This document shows positions 12,201 to 27,200 of a stretch of DNA of 64,000 bases, piece after piece. The stretch lies in contig NC_087070.1 in NCBI RefSeq assembly GCF_963678635.1, positions 36,891,109-36,955,108 on the forward strand, written 5' to 3'. How positions within the stretch are numbered: position 1 is the stretch's first letter; each line of letters opens with the position of its first letter. A model generated the notes under the pieces. The model worked only from the letters and a program-made list of their open reading frames with translations, made no database searches and was not told the origin of the DNA. A program made the position numbers and the translations under genes. Source of the stretch: Symsagittifera roscoffensis. Its lineage: Eukaryota; Xenacoelomorpha; Acoela; Convolutidae.

Positions 12201-15200
12201 TCATAGTGTCGATAAAAACCGGTTTGAATTTTTTTTGATTTTTTGTCTAATTTCGAACTAATATGGTGTGAGCGTGTACGCTTACAATAGTTTATTTAAG
12301 CTAACTTGAAGCCATGAAAACTTAGTTGTACTCAAATAAAAATAGTTTTTGGAGTTTTCTGGCGTAATTTTGTAAACATAGGTTAAAAAATCCAAATATG
12401 TCTGCACAAAATTTTGACAAAAACGTTAACAATTTTTTAATTTTATTTTTGCAATTTTTTTGTTTATCTAGTCAATTTTCGTCAAAAACTGTTTTCTGAC
12501 TGGCTTATTTACTATGATTGTCAAGTATGCCTAAGTTATTTTTTCGTTTAGAACTTTTTATAACACTAGACGGAAAAAAACGACACTTAATTGAAAAACA
12601 TAATTGTTTTTTTTTACTTTTCTAAAACTGTGGTCGGAATAAACTGTGATACTTGCACATTAACCGGCTATTCTTGTTTTTTATGAAAAGTGCTCGCCAT
12701 ACAAGTCTCATGGGAGTATTATGACAAGCATTCTTTTCAAAAATCATCATTTTCATCATTTTTGGAACTTATATGAAAATTGTATGACAAGAATTTTTCC
12801 ATACATTTGATGTATGAAATTGTATGATAATCATTTTCGGCGTATGGAGGTCAAACCGGGGACTTAGAAGCTTCGATATTTTCAGCGTGGTGCAATTCTT
12901 GCCTCCGACCACTTCCTATCTTTCAATAGAGCGAATCAGACCCCCACACGCCGGCAACTACACCTGTGTGGCTTCCAACCAAGTCGCTTCTGTTTCTTAC
13001 ACTGCAGCACTCAAAGTGAGCGTGCCTCCATACTTCACCGAGGAACCCAGAGATAGATCCTTGTTGCTCGGATCCGATGTTGAGATCCCTTGTGCGGTGT
13101 GGGGTACTCCTGCGCCCAATGTCACGTGGGAGTTTGCGGCTTATGGTAGGTGTCAATTTAATCAACCAAACCTTGGTGCTTGGGCAAAGTACAATTTTGG
13201 AAATTAAAATCGAGATATTGCGAAAACATGAATCTTTTTCTGAGGTTAAACAGTGTTTTGCAAAAAATTTGCTGTTGTCAATGTATCCGCAATTTTTTGT
13301 TTAAGCTATTATGATTGTTATTATTATTAACCTATTATTGCGAAAACTGTGTAGATTTTGCTTTATATAGACATTGTTCAGGTTTTTTGCCTGAAAAAAT
13401 AGTGAGTACGCTTAGTTTTTTTTGTTCTACCCTGAGTTTTGAAAAATTTTGAGTGTAGACACAAATGATAAAACTTCGGGTTGTTAGGAAATCATTTTTT
13501 AGAAGGTGATTTGTTGGCCGACCAACTGTCAAACAGCAACTCCAAACCTAGATCGCTTAACTTCATGCCGCTTTCGGCGCTACCGAATGACCAAATCGGA
13601 CGACTGAAGATTTCGAAGCGCAACGGATCACTGATGGTTCGCAACGTGTCTTTAACAATGCCTCGAAACCTGTTGTGTCGGGCATCTAATGGGATTGGCC
13701 GTGAAGCTGCAAAGAGTATCCAAATAAATTTAAATGGTTAGCTTCAGTTTTTCTTTTGATTTTTTGTTCATCATTTTTGAACTCCTAAAACCTTTATATT
13801 AGTTTTTTAAAATAAATCAAATGGAATAACTCAATAATAAGTTAACTTGAGTTTCAGAAAAAATTCATTGGCCCCTCGCTTGCAAAATTTTTGTTCTTTG
13901 AAACATGAAACTTCTTTATTTTATAGGAATATTTTTCAATATTCTTTATTTTTTAAGAAAGTGTTTCAATATTTGTAATTAGAATCGTTTTCAACATCCC
14001 GATTTATGGAATCTGATAGATGAACTCATCTTGTTTTTTTTTCAGTTCCGCCCTTTTTCTCCAAGCCGAGCGTGAACAAATCCTCTCTGATTGGACAACG
14101 AGACGAGTTGTCTTGTTTCGCGCTGGGCAATAAGCCAATGAGGGTTGATTGGTGGAGAAATGGGGAGAGGGTCTCCGAGTTGAGGAGTGGGGGCAAATAT
14201 CAGACTCAGATGGTACAGATGAGGAATGGCACCATATCTGTAATTGAGGTAACATCCGGGTATTCTCAAAATAGATGTAGATTTATTTTTCAGTTATTGA
14301 ATTATTCGAGTTTTTATTTTCATTTTTCACAAAAATGAAATTTTCCTTTTTCAGCAGTTTTCAAAATAAAGGTTTAATTAATTTTCGGGAATTTGGTTTT
14401 TCACAATAATGAAATTGTACTTTTTCAGCAGTTAACTCTATCAGTAGTTTCACACTGCGACGTCAATCTTACATTTTTTTATCAATGTTTCATTGGAGTT
14501 GATACAAAAAATAATATCTGCATCGATAGAAACTGGTTAAAAATGTGAGTCGTTGTTTTTGCTGATTTTATATGAGCAAAAGGTCAGAAGCAATCGCTCA
14601 AGGTTTCACATGAAGTCTGTTTTAGATTGATGGCGCTGATCGCGAGGACTCGGCTAATTATACTTGTGTCGCCAGCAATGCATATGGTTCATCCTCACGC
14701 AGTATCCTATTCAAGACTTTAGGTTGGTGTGAATACAGCTATATAACTGAATCTTCTGCATCAAAATTTAAAAAATTCGGTTTATTTTGGGAACCCAAGA
14801 GGGCGCTTTGCTCCTTTAGCTTAATGATAACAAGTCATGCTTCAAACAAATCACGATATCCGCAATTCTGTACATTTGCAAAAACTAGACTTTTTCCCCG
14901 TGAAAAATTTTGTTCAGACAATTTCCGGACTCGCCTCTTGGGCTCCTTTTAAGTCCCCTCCGTTAGAAATGCTGCAACAGGCCTCTTTTGAGCATGCTAG
15001 CATTTTAAATATCCGTTTTACTTACAATAGCGGCGCGTAGTATCATATTACCGCGTACACGTTTTCCAACCTGAGTCGCAGATAACTGCGCGCATTTATT
15101 TGGCGACATTTTGCATTTTTATACCTGGTTTACTTTTGCTGCATTTAGCTATTTGCTTTGTATCTGGACTATCAGTAGCACCAGGTTATGCTCATAATGA

Positions 15201-18200
15201 ACATCTATTATCAAAATGTTTAGGATTTGGTTTTTATGATCAATTTTTGAGACGCTTATGAAATACTTTTTTCCATTTTTTGGTTTTTCTAGAGAACTAC
15301 TAGGACAAATATAAGAATCGAGGTTCAGTCGAAGAAACTTGATCTCAGCATCTTCCTTGTTCTGCGACCTGTTTCTTTTTAAATAAAAATTTTGATTTAG
15401 CTCAAAAACTACACTGCTTTATCGATTAGATTAAAAGTCCAATAGAAACAAACACCCGCTTGTATTTTTTTCTGTTACGTTCTTACTTGAGCAAAGTCCT
15501 TGCTATAAAACATAGGTAAGACTTAATAAAAGCCCATTTTTGATTTTTTTTAAACGTATTGATTGTCTTAAAAACTACGGTGCCAAACCTGAGATTAATG
15601 GTTCACTAAAAAAAACAAGATTCATGGGCATCCCCTGCATCAGCGATTTTTTCGCTTTGGATAAGGAATCTGCTATGGAGAAGTTTGACCTTTTGGCCCA
15701 TTTGTGGGCTTTGTTCAAAAATGATTTTGGAAATTCTAGAACAAACAAAATAATCAAACAGATATTTTTTAAATCTTCCCTGTTAAAGTATGTACTCCTT
15801 ATTTTTGATATAAAACAGCTATGAACATAGTAAATGTCTACTTTTCGCCTTTTCGACACAATTTTAAAACTACTTTTTACCTTTTGCAACTTTTTTTGAA
15901 AAATAATTATCAATTAGGTACCCAGCTGGGCGTCTAATGTTTAACGATCGTTAAGCGGCCAAGGCGCAGATGCAAGGACCTGTGGTATTTCATCTCGAAG
16001 TCAAGGGTTCGGTTCCTGCACATAACCGACATTTTTTAAGTTTACTCTTTCTTTTTTTCCAGTTTTTGACGCTTATGACGCTAATGATTTTTATGTTTTG
16101 TTTTATTGTGCTGCAAAAAACAGCTTCACCTTTGTGCCAAAATTTGCATTTTATATTGAAGCGTCTTAGTAGTTTCATTTTGGGTCGTTTGATGAGCGAA
16201 ACAAGTTTGCTCCTGTGTTTTTTTTGAGGGGAGGGAACTTAATATATTTTTAAATAGATTCTAATTATTTTTGATTTGTTTGGCTTAAAGGGTTTCTTCT
16301 CATGTACTTTCGTCTTTGTTACCGCTTGATAAGTTTTTTGCGATGCTGATTTCACACTATATTGTCTAGGCTTGTTTTTTTTTTACAAAAAAGCCCTATT
16401 CTTTTTGATAGATCTAAGTTTTCGAAATTTTCGATTTTGCGGCTTTTTTGTATTTTATTGCAAGTGATGTGTAAAAAAATAAGTTCTAATAATTGGTTCG
16501 ATGTGATCTGTCTAACGTGTTTTTTTTTCAAAAATATAATTTATTTAAAAATTGTTTCAGAGTTGCCGGATGCGCCCAGCGATGCCAGAGTGGTGGGCGT
16601 GAATAGCACATCAGCTGAACTGGAGTGGAATCTGGGCTTCAACGGGAACTCGCCCCTGGACCATGTTCTAGTGACTTATATGATACCAGCAGAAGAGTCG
16701 GGTAAATTGAAGATGAACATTTCGTTTCTGGTTGCAGAAACTATATAAATATATTCGTTTTCATAATGAGAACAGACTCGATTACAGTTTACGCAACTTG
16801 TAATAATTAAACAAATCTTATCTTGGAAGAGTACCAAAAAGGCCAGTTAGCAGTCTATCGAACGGTGTCTCAACTTAGCTAATCAATCAAAATTAAACTT
16901 TTTCATTTTAACTTTCATTATTTTTTTCTACAAATTTTTCAAAAGTACATCAGCTTGTCGACATGTGATTCCAGAAAAGATTATATCCCAGATTTTTTCC
17001 AGCTAAATCAGCTAGATTTTTGAAAACAGAGCTTTGAATTGCTATATAGAAATAGCCGGTGTCTGTGGCCTTTTTTGTATTCATCCTCATCTTTTATTTT
17101 GATTGTTGATATTGGAGGTTCAATATAGTTCATAAATTTTGAAAAATCATTATCTGAGTTTGCTGCATTTAAAAGTTGCAGCTGAAAACTTTTTTCAAAA
17201 TTTCAGTTAAAAACGTCTTTTTTACTGAAAACGTCTTTTAAAATGAAAACAGTCGTTCGAAAATTGCCGAGTAAATTTTTTTTTCAGGATCGTTTACGAA
17301 AACAGACAATCAAAATTTTACCTCCGAAAACAACAACAACAACTCATTCCAGCTCAAACTACACTCGACCAGCTCAAGAGTAAGATTGACTAACTTGCAT
17401 CCAGCGCAACATTACAGGGTCCAAATATCCTCCGTCAATTCTCTGGGCTCATCTAAAAACAACCCAGAAGTGTCTCTGTTTACCAGTGAAGCAGGTTAGT
17501 TGGATATGTTTAATAAATTTACCCGCTACTCTAAGGTGCCTGCAAGAAAATCCCCCCATCCTAATATGTGAGAACTTCGAGTGGGGGTTAGGCCTTCGAA
17601 ACTTACTGGACTTTCTATATAAACTCTATTCTTGTTTTAGATGCCAAAAACTAATCATAAAATAACGCTCTTCTTGTAAAAACAACTTTTTAAAAGTGTA
17701 TTCTTTGATTTTAATGGCGTTTTAATTGTGACTTTTTCACGCGTTTTTGACAACAGAAACTGCGCGAACTTTGTCTCAACCTTTCAAGATTGTCAGCTGT
17801 GATGCGACTTTTTAAATTACATTTTTATGTTTGCAGTCTAGTCTCTCTTGAAACTATATGTACCATGGCATGACTGGCTTCTGAATTGTGTTTGTCGGCC
17901 GAGATAATAACTAATTATAATTTAATGTTAAGAAAGCACTGTGTTGACTAATTTTCAACTGTTGTACTTGTAGTACCATTGTGTGTTTCCAGCCATGCTT
18001 GAAAATTGGCGGCTCTAAACTCTTTTTCTTGTCACAACTTGAAAACTCTCTGAAAATTAATTTTTTGTATTTACTCAAGTATTAGTTCACATGAAATGGT
18101 AATAACATCGAAATTTAAAATTTTTTCATAAAATTATATATTGCTATTTATTCTGGTCCATTAATTGACAGCTTATTGAAAATTTAATAATTGAACTACT

Positions 18201-21200
18201 GTTTTTATAAACTTGTTATTATTTTTAGCTCCCAAGGGACCACCTTTGAATTTGAGATTGAGTGCGCTGTCAACTGACTCCATTTTGATCTCCTGGAAGG
18301 TAAAGAAAAATTCTCTAATTGATTTTGATTTGATGATCAAGTAACTTTAGAACCTTATTAAGAGCTGATTTAAGGGATGGCGCTGATCCTTCCCCTCAGA
18401 GATTTGACCCCTTGGTCACTCAATGACCCAAAGGGTTTTCCCTTTGGTTTTGTTTTAGAACATCTATATCAGCCGAAATTTCGGCCGTTTGAAAAATTTG
18501 GTCAATTTGATCGACTTTAAATTTTGGTCGACAAAATTTTCGAACAGTTTTTTGAACGAGGAAATCCTAGAACCGCCCCTGATTTGCTGGCAACCGTTTC
18601 TAAGTCTTAATTTGGGATTTTGCTATATTAAACGAGTCGGTTGAGTAGTCTTCCCAATTTGTTGAGTTGTTGGATATTTCTGAAATTTGACTTTTCATGC
18701 TCAAGTTTTGCTGTTTTCCGCAAAAAAATTCTTTTAAAACAAAACTTACTCGGCAATGAATTGCTACTTATTTCATTTGCTTAGTCCTAAAATTTGAAAA
18801 ACTCTGAGAATCGACATAGAAAAGTGGTTTTGGATAATACCAGATGAGAGCGAAAACATAAGCTTTAAATCCTTTCCAGAATTCAGATTTTTTTAAATCC
18901 AATTTAAGCTTCATTTCTTCTCCTACAAATTTGGTAGAGATTTATGCTGATCTGAAAGTAATCATTTCAAGTTCCAAAAAAATTTGGCGTCAATTCGACA
19001 TCTTAAATTTTTTATTACTACTTTCTAGGAAGCATTTAATTTGCATCTAGCTCTCACGACTTTTTTGTTATTCACTTGACATTTACAACTCAATCCAATT
19101 TTATAAATCCTATCGATTTCGGGAGACTTACAGCAGCTGATCTCTCTTAACAGTCAGAAGAATAAAGACTCCTTAATTCAATTTGGGGGACTAAAATAGG
19201 GAAGGGGCGTATGTTCCTTCTTGAGTTTAATTTATAATTCAGCTCGATATACCATAAGAGAACAATAAAATTTAGTCTGGTTGGTTTGTAAAAGCTTCAA
19301 AAATATATTTTCAGCAACCTGCGAAAAACAAAAGAAACGGTGTAATCACAGAGTATGACATTGTTTATTACAACATCGTGGATCAAAACAACCAGAAAAT
19401 TGTAAACATACCGGCAAGAGGACAGAATTTCAAAGCTCTGTCGGGAAATTTTGACCAGGAATACGAGTTGACAAATCTGAGTCTGTTCACAACTTACGAC
19501 TTGAAAATCCGAGCTAGAACGTCGGCTGGTTCGGGTCCGTTTTCGCCACCTGCAATGATCACGACACTGGAAGGTGTGCCAGACGAGGCCCCTAGAAACC
19601 TGGAAGTGATTCCCTCGTGGGAGAGGAATATTCTGGTGAAATTTGACCCTATACCTGAAGAGAACGTGAACGGGCGGTTGCTAGGGTACAAAGTAAAGTA
19701 CTTCAAAAACGAAGGTCAGTTGATTTGAATTCAACTCAAAGAGTAGAATTAAAAAGTAAAACAAGGATAGCCGGTTACTGTGCAAGCAAGTATCACAGAA
19801 TGTTCCGGAGATAGTTCAAAAAATACATAGTTTTTCAAATTAATTTCGTTTTTTTCCGGAGTGGTGTGATAAAAGTAGCTGAACAAAAGTAGCAGCCATT
19901 TTTTTTCAGGTTTTGCAGTTTTTTGAATTTTTGAAAAATTTGATTCCAAAAAGTGCTAAAATACTCAAATTAAATTCACGTTACTCAAGTAAAACTAAGT
20001 TTTTACATTTTAAATTAAGCTATTGTAAGCTTTTAAGCAATTAAAATAAGAATGCTCGCTCGCTGTTTTCGCTCGAATTAAGACGAAAAAGTAAAAACTT
20101 CAAAACAGTTTCTCTCGACCCCGGGAATTTTTTTGAATTTTTTTAGTGTGGTTCGAATCACAATTAAAAGGGCTCCAATATGATATATCACTCAACTTAG
20201 TCTGATGATTATTTGTGACACCTGATTTTGCGTAGTAAACTAAAAAAAAACTAAAACAGTACCAAATACAATGTTTCTCTCGAGTTTCAATGGCCGGAAC
20301 AATTAAGGTACCTTGTAAAGAACACCGCCCCTTCTCCAAAATACAAACTCAACGTTTAACGTAAGGGATTGCTGTACCTCGCAATTAATGGGTGTCGGGT
20401 AGTAAGAAAATCACAACAAAAAAAATTGATCAGATGAGAAAACAATTTTTTTGATTTCAGCATATTTCAAACCTAACTAAAAATCTAATTTAACCCAGAA
20501 TGGTCAATGTTTTTTGAAACATTGTTTTTCCACTTGTCAAGTTCAATATTAGTTGAAACCTGTTAAATTTATAGTCAATTGATGACCTCATTATACTAAA
20601 TTCAATCATTCTGAAACAACAAATGGGCAGCAATAGCGATGCACACCTGTTATTGTTCGAACCATTTGAAAAACGTGGCAAACTTTGTATTCGGAGGGTC
20701 TTTTAGTTTTTTTTGTTCCAACCATTTGAAAAAAGGGGAATAAATTCGTAATTCAGAAATGTTTCAGTTTTGTTTGTGTTTTTTTTCTTGTACAATCAGC
20801 TACCACAAATAATCAATAGGGAGAGTTAAGTGTTATATCATATTACAAACATTTCAGTCGTAATTCGATCGACTTTTGAAAATTTCCAAAAACTTCCAGT
20901 GTCGAGAAAAACCAGTTTGAATTTAATTTTTTGATTTTTCATCCTAGTTCGAGCAAACAGAGCAAGCAAGCAGACTTATAACAGCTTAGTTATGCCTAAT
21001 TTTAGCCCTAAAAATTGAGATTTAAGCAAAAAAAAAAAACGAATTTTTGGAGATTCTCAGCTCTATTTTAAGAACCAAAAACTCACACAAATTCAAGCAT
21101 TTTGTGCAAAAAAAATTTGAAAAAAAATTGAATTTGAAAATGTTTGTTCTAATCATTTTTCTACAAAAATTTTTGTCCACTTTGCCGAATATGCCTAAAT

Positions 21201-24200
21201 TATGTTATATTTCTACGTCAAATCCTTTTATTAGACCACACAGAAAAAACTACATTAATTTGAAAAAAGATTATTATTTTTGAAAGACTGCGATCGAAAC
21301 ATTTTTTGCTACTTCCACAATAACCGGCTATTCTTGTTGTTCCGACCATTGAAAATGGGGAGGAATTTTGTATTCGGGTGTGTTTTAGTTTTTTACCACG
21401 AAACATCATGAACCACACATAATTATTGGACTGGACTGAGTGATATATCATTTAAAAGGCAAATCAGTCGTGATACAAACCGATTAAAAACATTTTTTAA
21501 AATAGTTTTGAGAAAAACCGAACTGAAATTTTTGATGTTTGGTCTATTTTTGAGACTAAAGCGATCGAGTAAGATTTGTTGTTTGTAAAAATTAGAAATT
21601 AAGTTTAAAAATAAATTGATTTTAATAGGAGGAAGCTTCATTTAATACTTTTCCGGCAAAAAAAAATAATAATTTTTAAAAATATTTAAATTTTGTAGTG
21701 CAAAATTTTTTTAAAAAATTGAAAATTTTTTCATTTTTTGTATTGATTTTTTGCAGACCCATAGATTCGTTTATGCCTAATTCACTATTTTTCTACGCAA
21801 TTTTTTTCTGAAAATGTGTTAGAAACATTCTCTACTTATTGCACAGCAACCGGCTATCCTTGTTTCTTTTTCTTTTTTTGTTCTTCACGCAAAATCAGGT
21901 ACCACAAATAATCATCGGAATGAGTCGAGTGATATATCATATTAAAGCGCTTTAAGTCATGATTCGTACGATCATAAAAATTTTCCAAAAATACTTTTCA
22001 GTGTCGAGAAAAACAGGGGTAAATTTGTTTATTTTTAGTCTTATTAAGCATGCGAACATGCTTTTTTATGCTTAATTTAGGCCGTTTACAATAGCTTATT
22101 TATGCTTAATTTTAATTTTACTCGAGTATAATTAGTTTTTGTAGCTTTATCAACGCCATTTTGACAATGAAAAACGGCTTTTTCCATTTTACCTCCCCAC
22201 ATTTGAATTTAAGTTTGAAAAACTTACTTTACATTAGTCAAAATGTTATGAAAATTTGCATGGCGAACAAACAAACTATTGTGAACACATTTTTGTTCAT
22301 AATTTTCCCCTGAAAAGATTACATTATTCGATGTTTCGAACTGCAGACACGATAGATTACAACTTTTGATCATGTTTGACTGTTTTTTTCCAGAGCCGAA
22401 TGCAGTGACTTTCTACCCCTCCCTGGACAGACTGATTCTTTTGAGTCACGTGGACCCCTACAGCAACTACACTATTGCAGTGTGTGGGTACACACACGCG
22501 GGGGATGGCATTTATTCTACTCCTGTTGTCATTGAAACATTACAAGCACGTAAGCAACACATAATTAGGCAGTGTTCAAGTGTAAATTATAAAAAATATA
22601 TACAAATATAAACTAAAGTTATAAAAAAAATTTTAAAAAAAATCAAAATCAGTCATATACATCAGATTAGATAGATCAAGCTGTTAAGCCAATAAGTTAT
22701 AACTTGTAGCTACCCTCTGTGAACTTTTTTTCCTCTAAAGTTCAGCAATGGCAAAGGGGTCAATATAAAATCTAGATTGGAGAACTTCACAACCAAATAA
22801 AAATCATTTTCTGTTAATGTAATTGTATATAGCGCACAAAAACGCTCATTTTTATTTCAAAGGTGGATTTAAGTTCTAAGATTTCCCAAGGGAAAATATT
22901 TACCGTTGACTCAGTTTTTCAAAAACTTCAAGAAAAAATTGATATAAAATCATTCATTTTTTGGTTTCTTGGGGTTCATGGACGGTTTCCAAATTGTTTG
23001 TTGGATATCGGTCTTGATTTTTTGCAAATAATTTCGCCATTTTGTTTTCATGTCAAAATTTTGTCAGTCAAATTTCTAGTTGACTCCAAGTAAAGCGTAT
23101 TAAAACGTTACGAGTCAGAACTTCTTCGTACTGAAAATAATCTACTCCTTTCTTTATTTTCAGCGCCTAGTGCTCCCGAGAAGAGCAAAGTGGTGGTGAA
23201 GTCCCCAAGGGAGGTGATGGTGTCGTGGCTCCCCCCTCTCTATCACAGGGGGGTACTAAAGGCGTACAAAGTGTGCTTCGAAAAACAGACCATTGTATCG
23301 GTGAGTCATTGGAAATTTGCCAAAGGGGAGATTCGTTATTCGGAACAAAATTCTTCCACGTCTAACAGTTGAATTACTTCATTACAGGGGTGACCATTCG
23401 TTACTAGGTACCATAGGGGTACCATACTTAAAGAGATCCGGAAATTTAATTTATACGCATCTTTGTAAGAGCTGTAAAAACTGTTCTGCATGTTCAATTT
23501 TTTGGTTAAATATATTATTTTAATCGTTTGATAACTTAGAGAGCGATTTTAAATTATGATTTTTATTCGGCTAAAAATGCGTTTGGTTCATCCATTTTTC
23601 AATATTGTACCCAAAGCAGAAAGTTGTGAGAAAAAATTTTGTCATCAAATTGCCGAGGATTTCTATTTTTTCATTGCAAAACAACATCGTTTTCCATTAT
23701 CTTAGAAAAGTTAGATCCGCCTTTCCTACCAATGGATATTTTATGTTGTCATTTGATGATAATGACATAAAACCGATCACTCTGAAAGAAACGCATCGCA
23801 TTGGGCGGATTTTCAAAAAATTTTCGAATATTTTGTCGACCTTTTTCAAAGTCGATCATCAAATTCAGTGGCGGATTTAGGGGGGGGGGGGGGGGGGGGA
23901 GGACCAATTAAATGGGGGGGGGGCGGACGCCCCCTCCCTCAGGGATTGGACCCACTGCCGACCCAAAGGGTCCCCCCTTTGGTACTTTTTAAGAAATCCA
24001 TTTTTGCCGACCGACCCTAAAGTTTTTCTAAGGCGCCTTCGGCGCCAATATATACTAACTTTGAGGGATAGCGCGCGCCAAAAAACGCGTTTTTTTTGTC
24101 AAAATTTTCCAAAAAGTGCCCAAAAACGGCTTTTTTGACTGTTTTTTCAAAAAGGCTTAAAACAGTGCTTTGGGAGAGCTCGAAAAATCAATTTGGTCGA

Positions 24201-27200
24201 CCTAAAAAAAAAAAGGTCGTCAAAATTTTGGAAAATTTTTCCAAAATCCGCCCCCCCTCGAGAAAATCCTAGATCCGCCCCTGATCAAATTGATTGTCCA
24301 AGCTCTTCTTAATCTTTATAAAAAACCCCATTTTGACCAAATTTTCTGCGCCGCAGGCAATTGTTTTTTTTAAAAAAACAGGCTAAAAAGCGTTGCATTT
24401 TTTGGCAGTTTTTGGAAAAATTTTATCACCAAATTTTAGGTCTGTCACCTGAAATCGGGTGGCTTAAAATAGTACCAATAGGGTACTCTTTGAGTCTTCA
24501 GGCAATCGAATCCCTGTAAAGCCCTCCCCCCTCTAAATTGCTAGTGTAGCGTTGTGAGATTTTATGTTTATGTTTTTCAGCGCGTGGGTGCAAAGTGCAA
24601 AGAGATGACGTCTAACTTCAGCCATTACGTGGAGGAGAACATAGAGGCGGGAGAGACATACAGTGCGTGGGTTGTGGCCGTGAACAAGGCGGGTGAGGGT
24701 GACTCATCCGAAACCCACCAAGTCACAGTGTCCGCATCTTCTACAGGTTTGCACACCAACAAGTCACTTCGTCGCCGTTGGTGTAATATTGACTACATTG
24801 AAAAAACTAATTTTGCCCTCACACTCGTCGATTCTCACAATCCATAGAAGAATTTTGTGAGAAAATTGGAAAATTGCCTCGGAACTTCTCTCTCCCCGCC
24901 GAAACACAATTGTTGAACTCTTAATTGAACTTGAAGCATTTTTTTTGTTCCCAGTACCGCCTAAATAAACATTTTAAAGTTTCCTAGCCATCCTAGTTTC
25001 CTAGTTTCCTCTAAACATCCTAAATTGAAGCTGGTTAAAAGTGCCTGGAAGGGAAGAGGAGGAGGGAGGAAGTAAGATCCTTTCAAGCTAAATTAAGAGG
25101 TTCATTCAAGAAAATTTTGTAGTTTATTCACAAAAAAAAATTAAAACCATAATTTAGAACTTTCTAGCATGTGATCTTAATTGTTGCCAGTGCCTCCTCA
25201 GATCTACTCGTTCTCGCGCAGTCTCACTGCAGTCTGGAAGTCGGACTTGATCCTGGACTGTCTGTTCGTGGGAAGCCCCACCCCCTCCCTCACGTGGTAC
25301 AGAAACGGAGTCGAGTACGCACAATTTCACTTCTGTCCTCTTATATTTTATCATGCTTCAAACTAGTCATGCAAAACTTTTAATTTTTATATAAGTGATT
25401 TTCTTGATAATTTTTAGATTTTGATATATTTTATTAAAAAATTGCCAAATGATGTTTTTGTGAAAAAAATCCTTATTTTTAGTTACATTTGTGTAATGAC
25501 CTCACTTGGAAATAAGTTGTTATGATTATTACTATAACATAATGAATCGTGTGAACTTTTGGGAATTTTTTTTCAACGACTCTCTAGGTCTTCGAAGCCA
25601 CTCGGCGTGTACACTGATGGCAAATTGGAGGACAAATATCTGCAGTTGAGGAACAACTCCCTCCTCATTTCCTCAGCCGAAGAGAGGGACTCCGGAAAAT
25701 ACACCTGTGCAGTTGCTAACAAGGACCAATCAGACTCTATTAATTATACCGTTACTGTTTTGGGTAAGTTTTTTTTGTTTATTCCATTAATTGCCTCGCG
25801 TTATTATAAATTTTTAATAATGGTTGATTTTGAGCGTTTTTATATACATTTTTGAATCTTTTCTATTAAATAAGGAAAACAACGAAGACGTAACCAAATC
25901 GTGAAAATATCGTTGTAAAAAAATTTCATGGATGTCAGTGAATTTTCAAAGTTTTTACTTAATGGCCCTCTTAATTAAATGTGGTGTGGGAGAAAAAGAG
26001 CTGACCCATTTTTTGTTAATGAGAAATTTGCGGAATTCTGTTTTCTGCGATCAATAAAACTAAACACATTCAAATAGTCTTCTTTTTTGGCGAAAGTTTT
26101 TGCACATTCCAGTGGAAGTTTCAATTGTTTTTAAATTGTGAACAAATTTCAATTATTCACAAGTTTTGAAAATTAACATTTCAGATCAATGGAGGAGTTG
26201 TAAGTAGACGTTTTTCAATAATCACTGGTGTTTGGTTTTTAAAGCTTCCAACAAATTTATTGCCATTATGTGACGAGCACTGAACGCTGGTTTGACTCGG
26301 GCAATTTCATTCTTCCAACTTGAATGCCAATTTTTGCAAATATTATTTGTCTGTATATTGTAGGGTCTATTGTAAAATTTCCGATCTTCATCTTTTTATC
26401 CAAAATTTTTAAAAATAAATTACAAAACTGCATTTTTTGGCTAAAATTGGCCAGGATCTGTATATCGCTGGGTCTAGCAAAACGCTTCCAATGATTGACA
26501 ACTAAATTGAGAGGTAAAATCTTAAGGCGAAAGTTTTTCCCGCAGAGCTTTGAAAACTGGTTGAAAATTTTGGTAAATCGCATGGGGTCTATTCTCATGC
26601 GCGGAGGACCAAATGGGCGAAAAAACTCGTGGGCGAAGAAGCGAAAACAAAATTAGCCGAAAGTCAATTTTTTTAAAAAGAAGCAATTGCCATTCAATTA
26701 AAATTAATTAAATGAAGCAATATTTTGTTTCTTTCATAACAAAACCCTGGAAATATAAAATTTGTTCCAATTCGGCGGCGGTCAATGACAATTTGAAAAT
26801 TTTGCATATTTCTGCCGTTTTTATATTCGGCCAATATCAATATTCAGTCCCTGGAAATGTTTACTTTCTTTCCAAATTTTAGATTAGTGAAATCTGATTG
26901 GCTGGTTTTTATTTTCGCGCATTCGGTCCTTCGCGTATGAGGGATTCCACCAAATCGCATGAAAATTTGAAATAATAATGACCATATTGAATTAAAAATG
27001 GTAAGGCAGTACTGTCAGCAGGTATGAAGCGTTAAAAGATTTAAAAGCTTAAACAGAAGGAATTTACGGTTTCATTTCAATTTTTTCCGACGCTGCCCAA
27101 ATTCGTTTAATTTTGAATTTTAAATTTTTTGAGGTAGTACCATCAAACATATCAATTTCACGCAATAAATTGTTTTTGATTTTCTGATACAATGGTGGCA

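Noticed and set aside
15575-15913. 112-codon minus-strand frame in intron 13
   Set aside because: It mirrors a plus-strand frame over the same AT-rich DNA, has no motif and no splice support.
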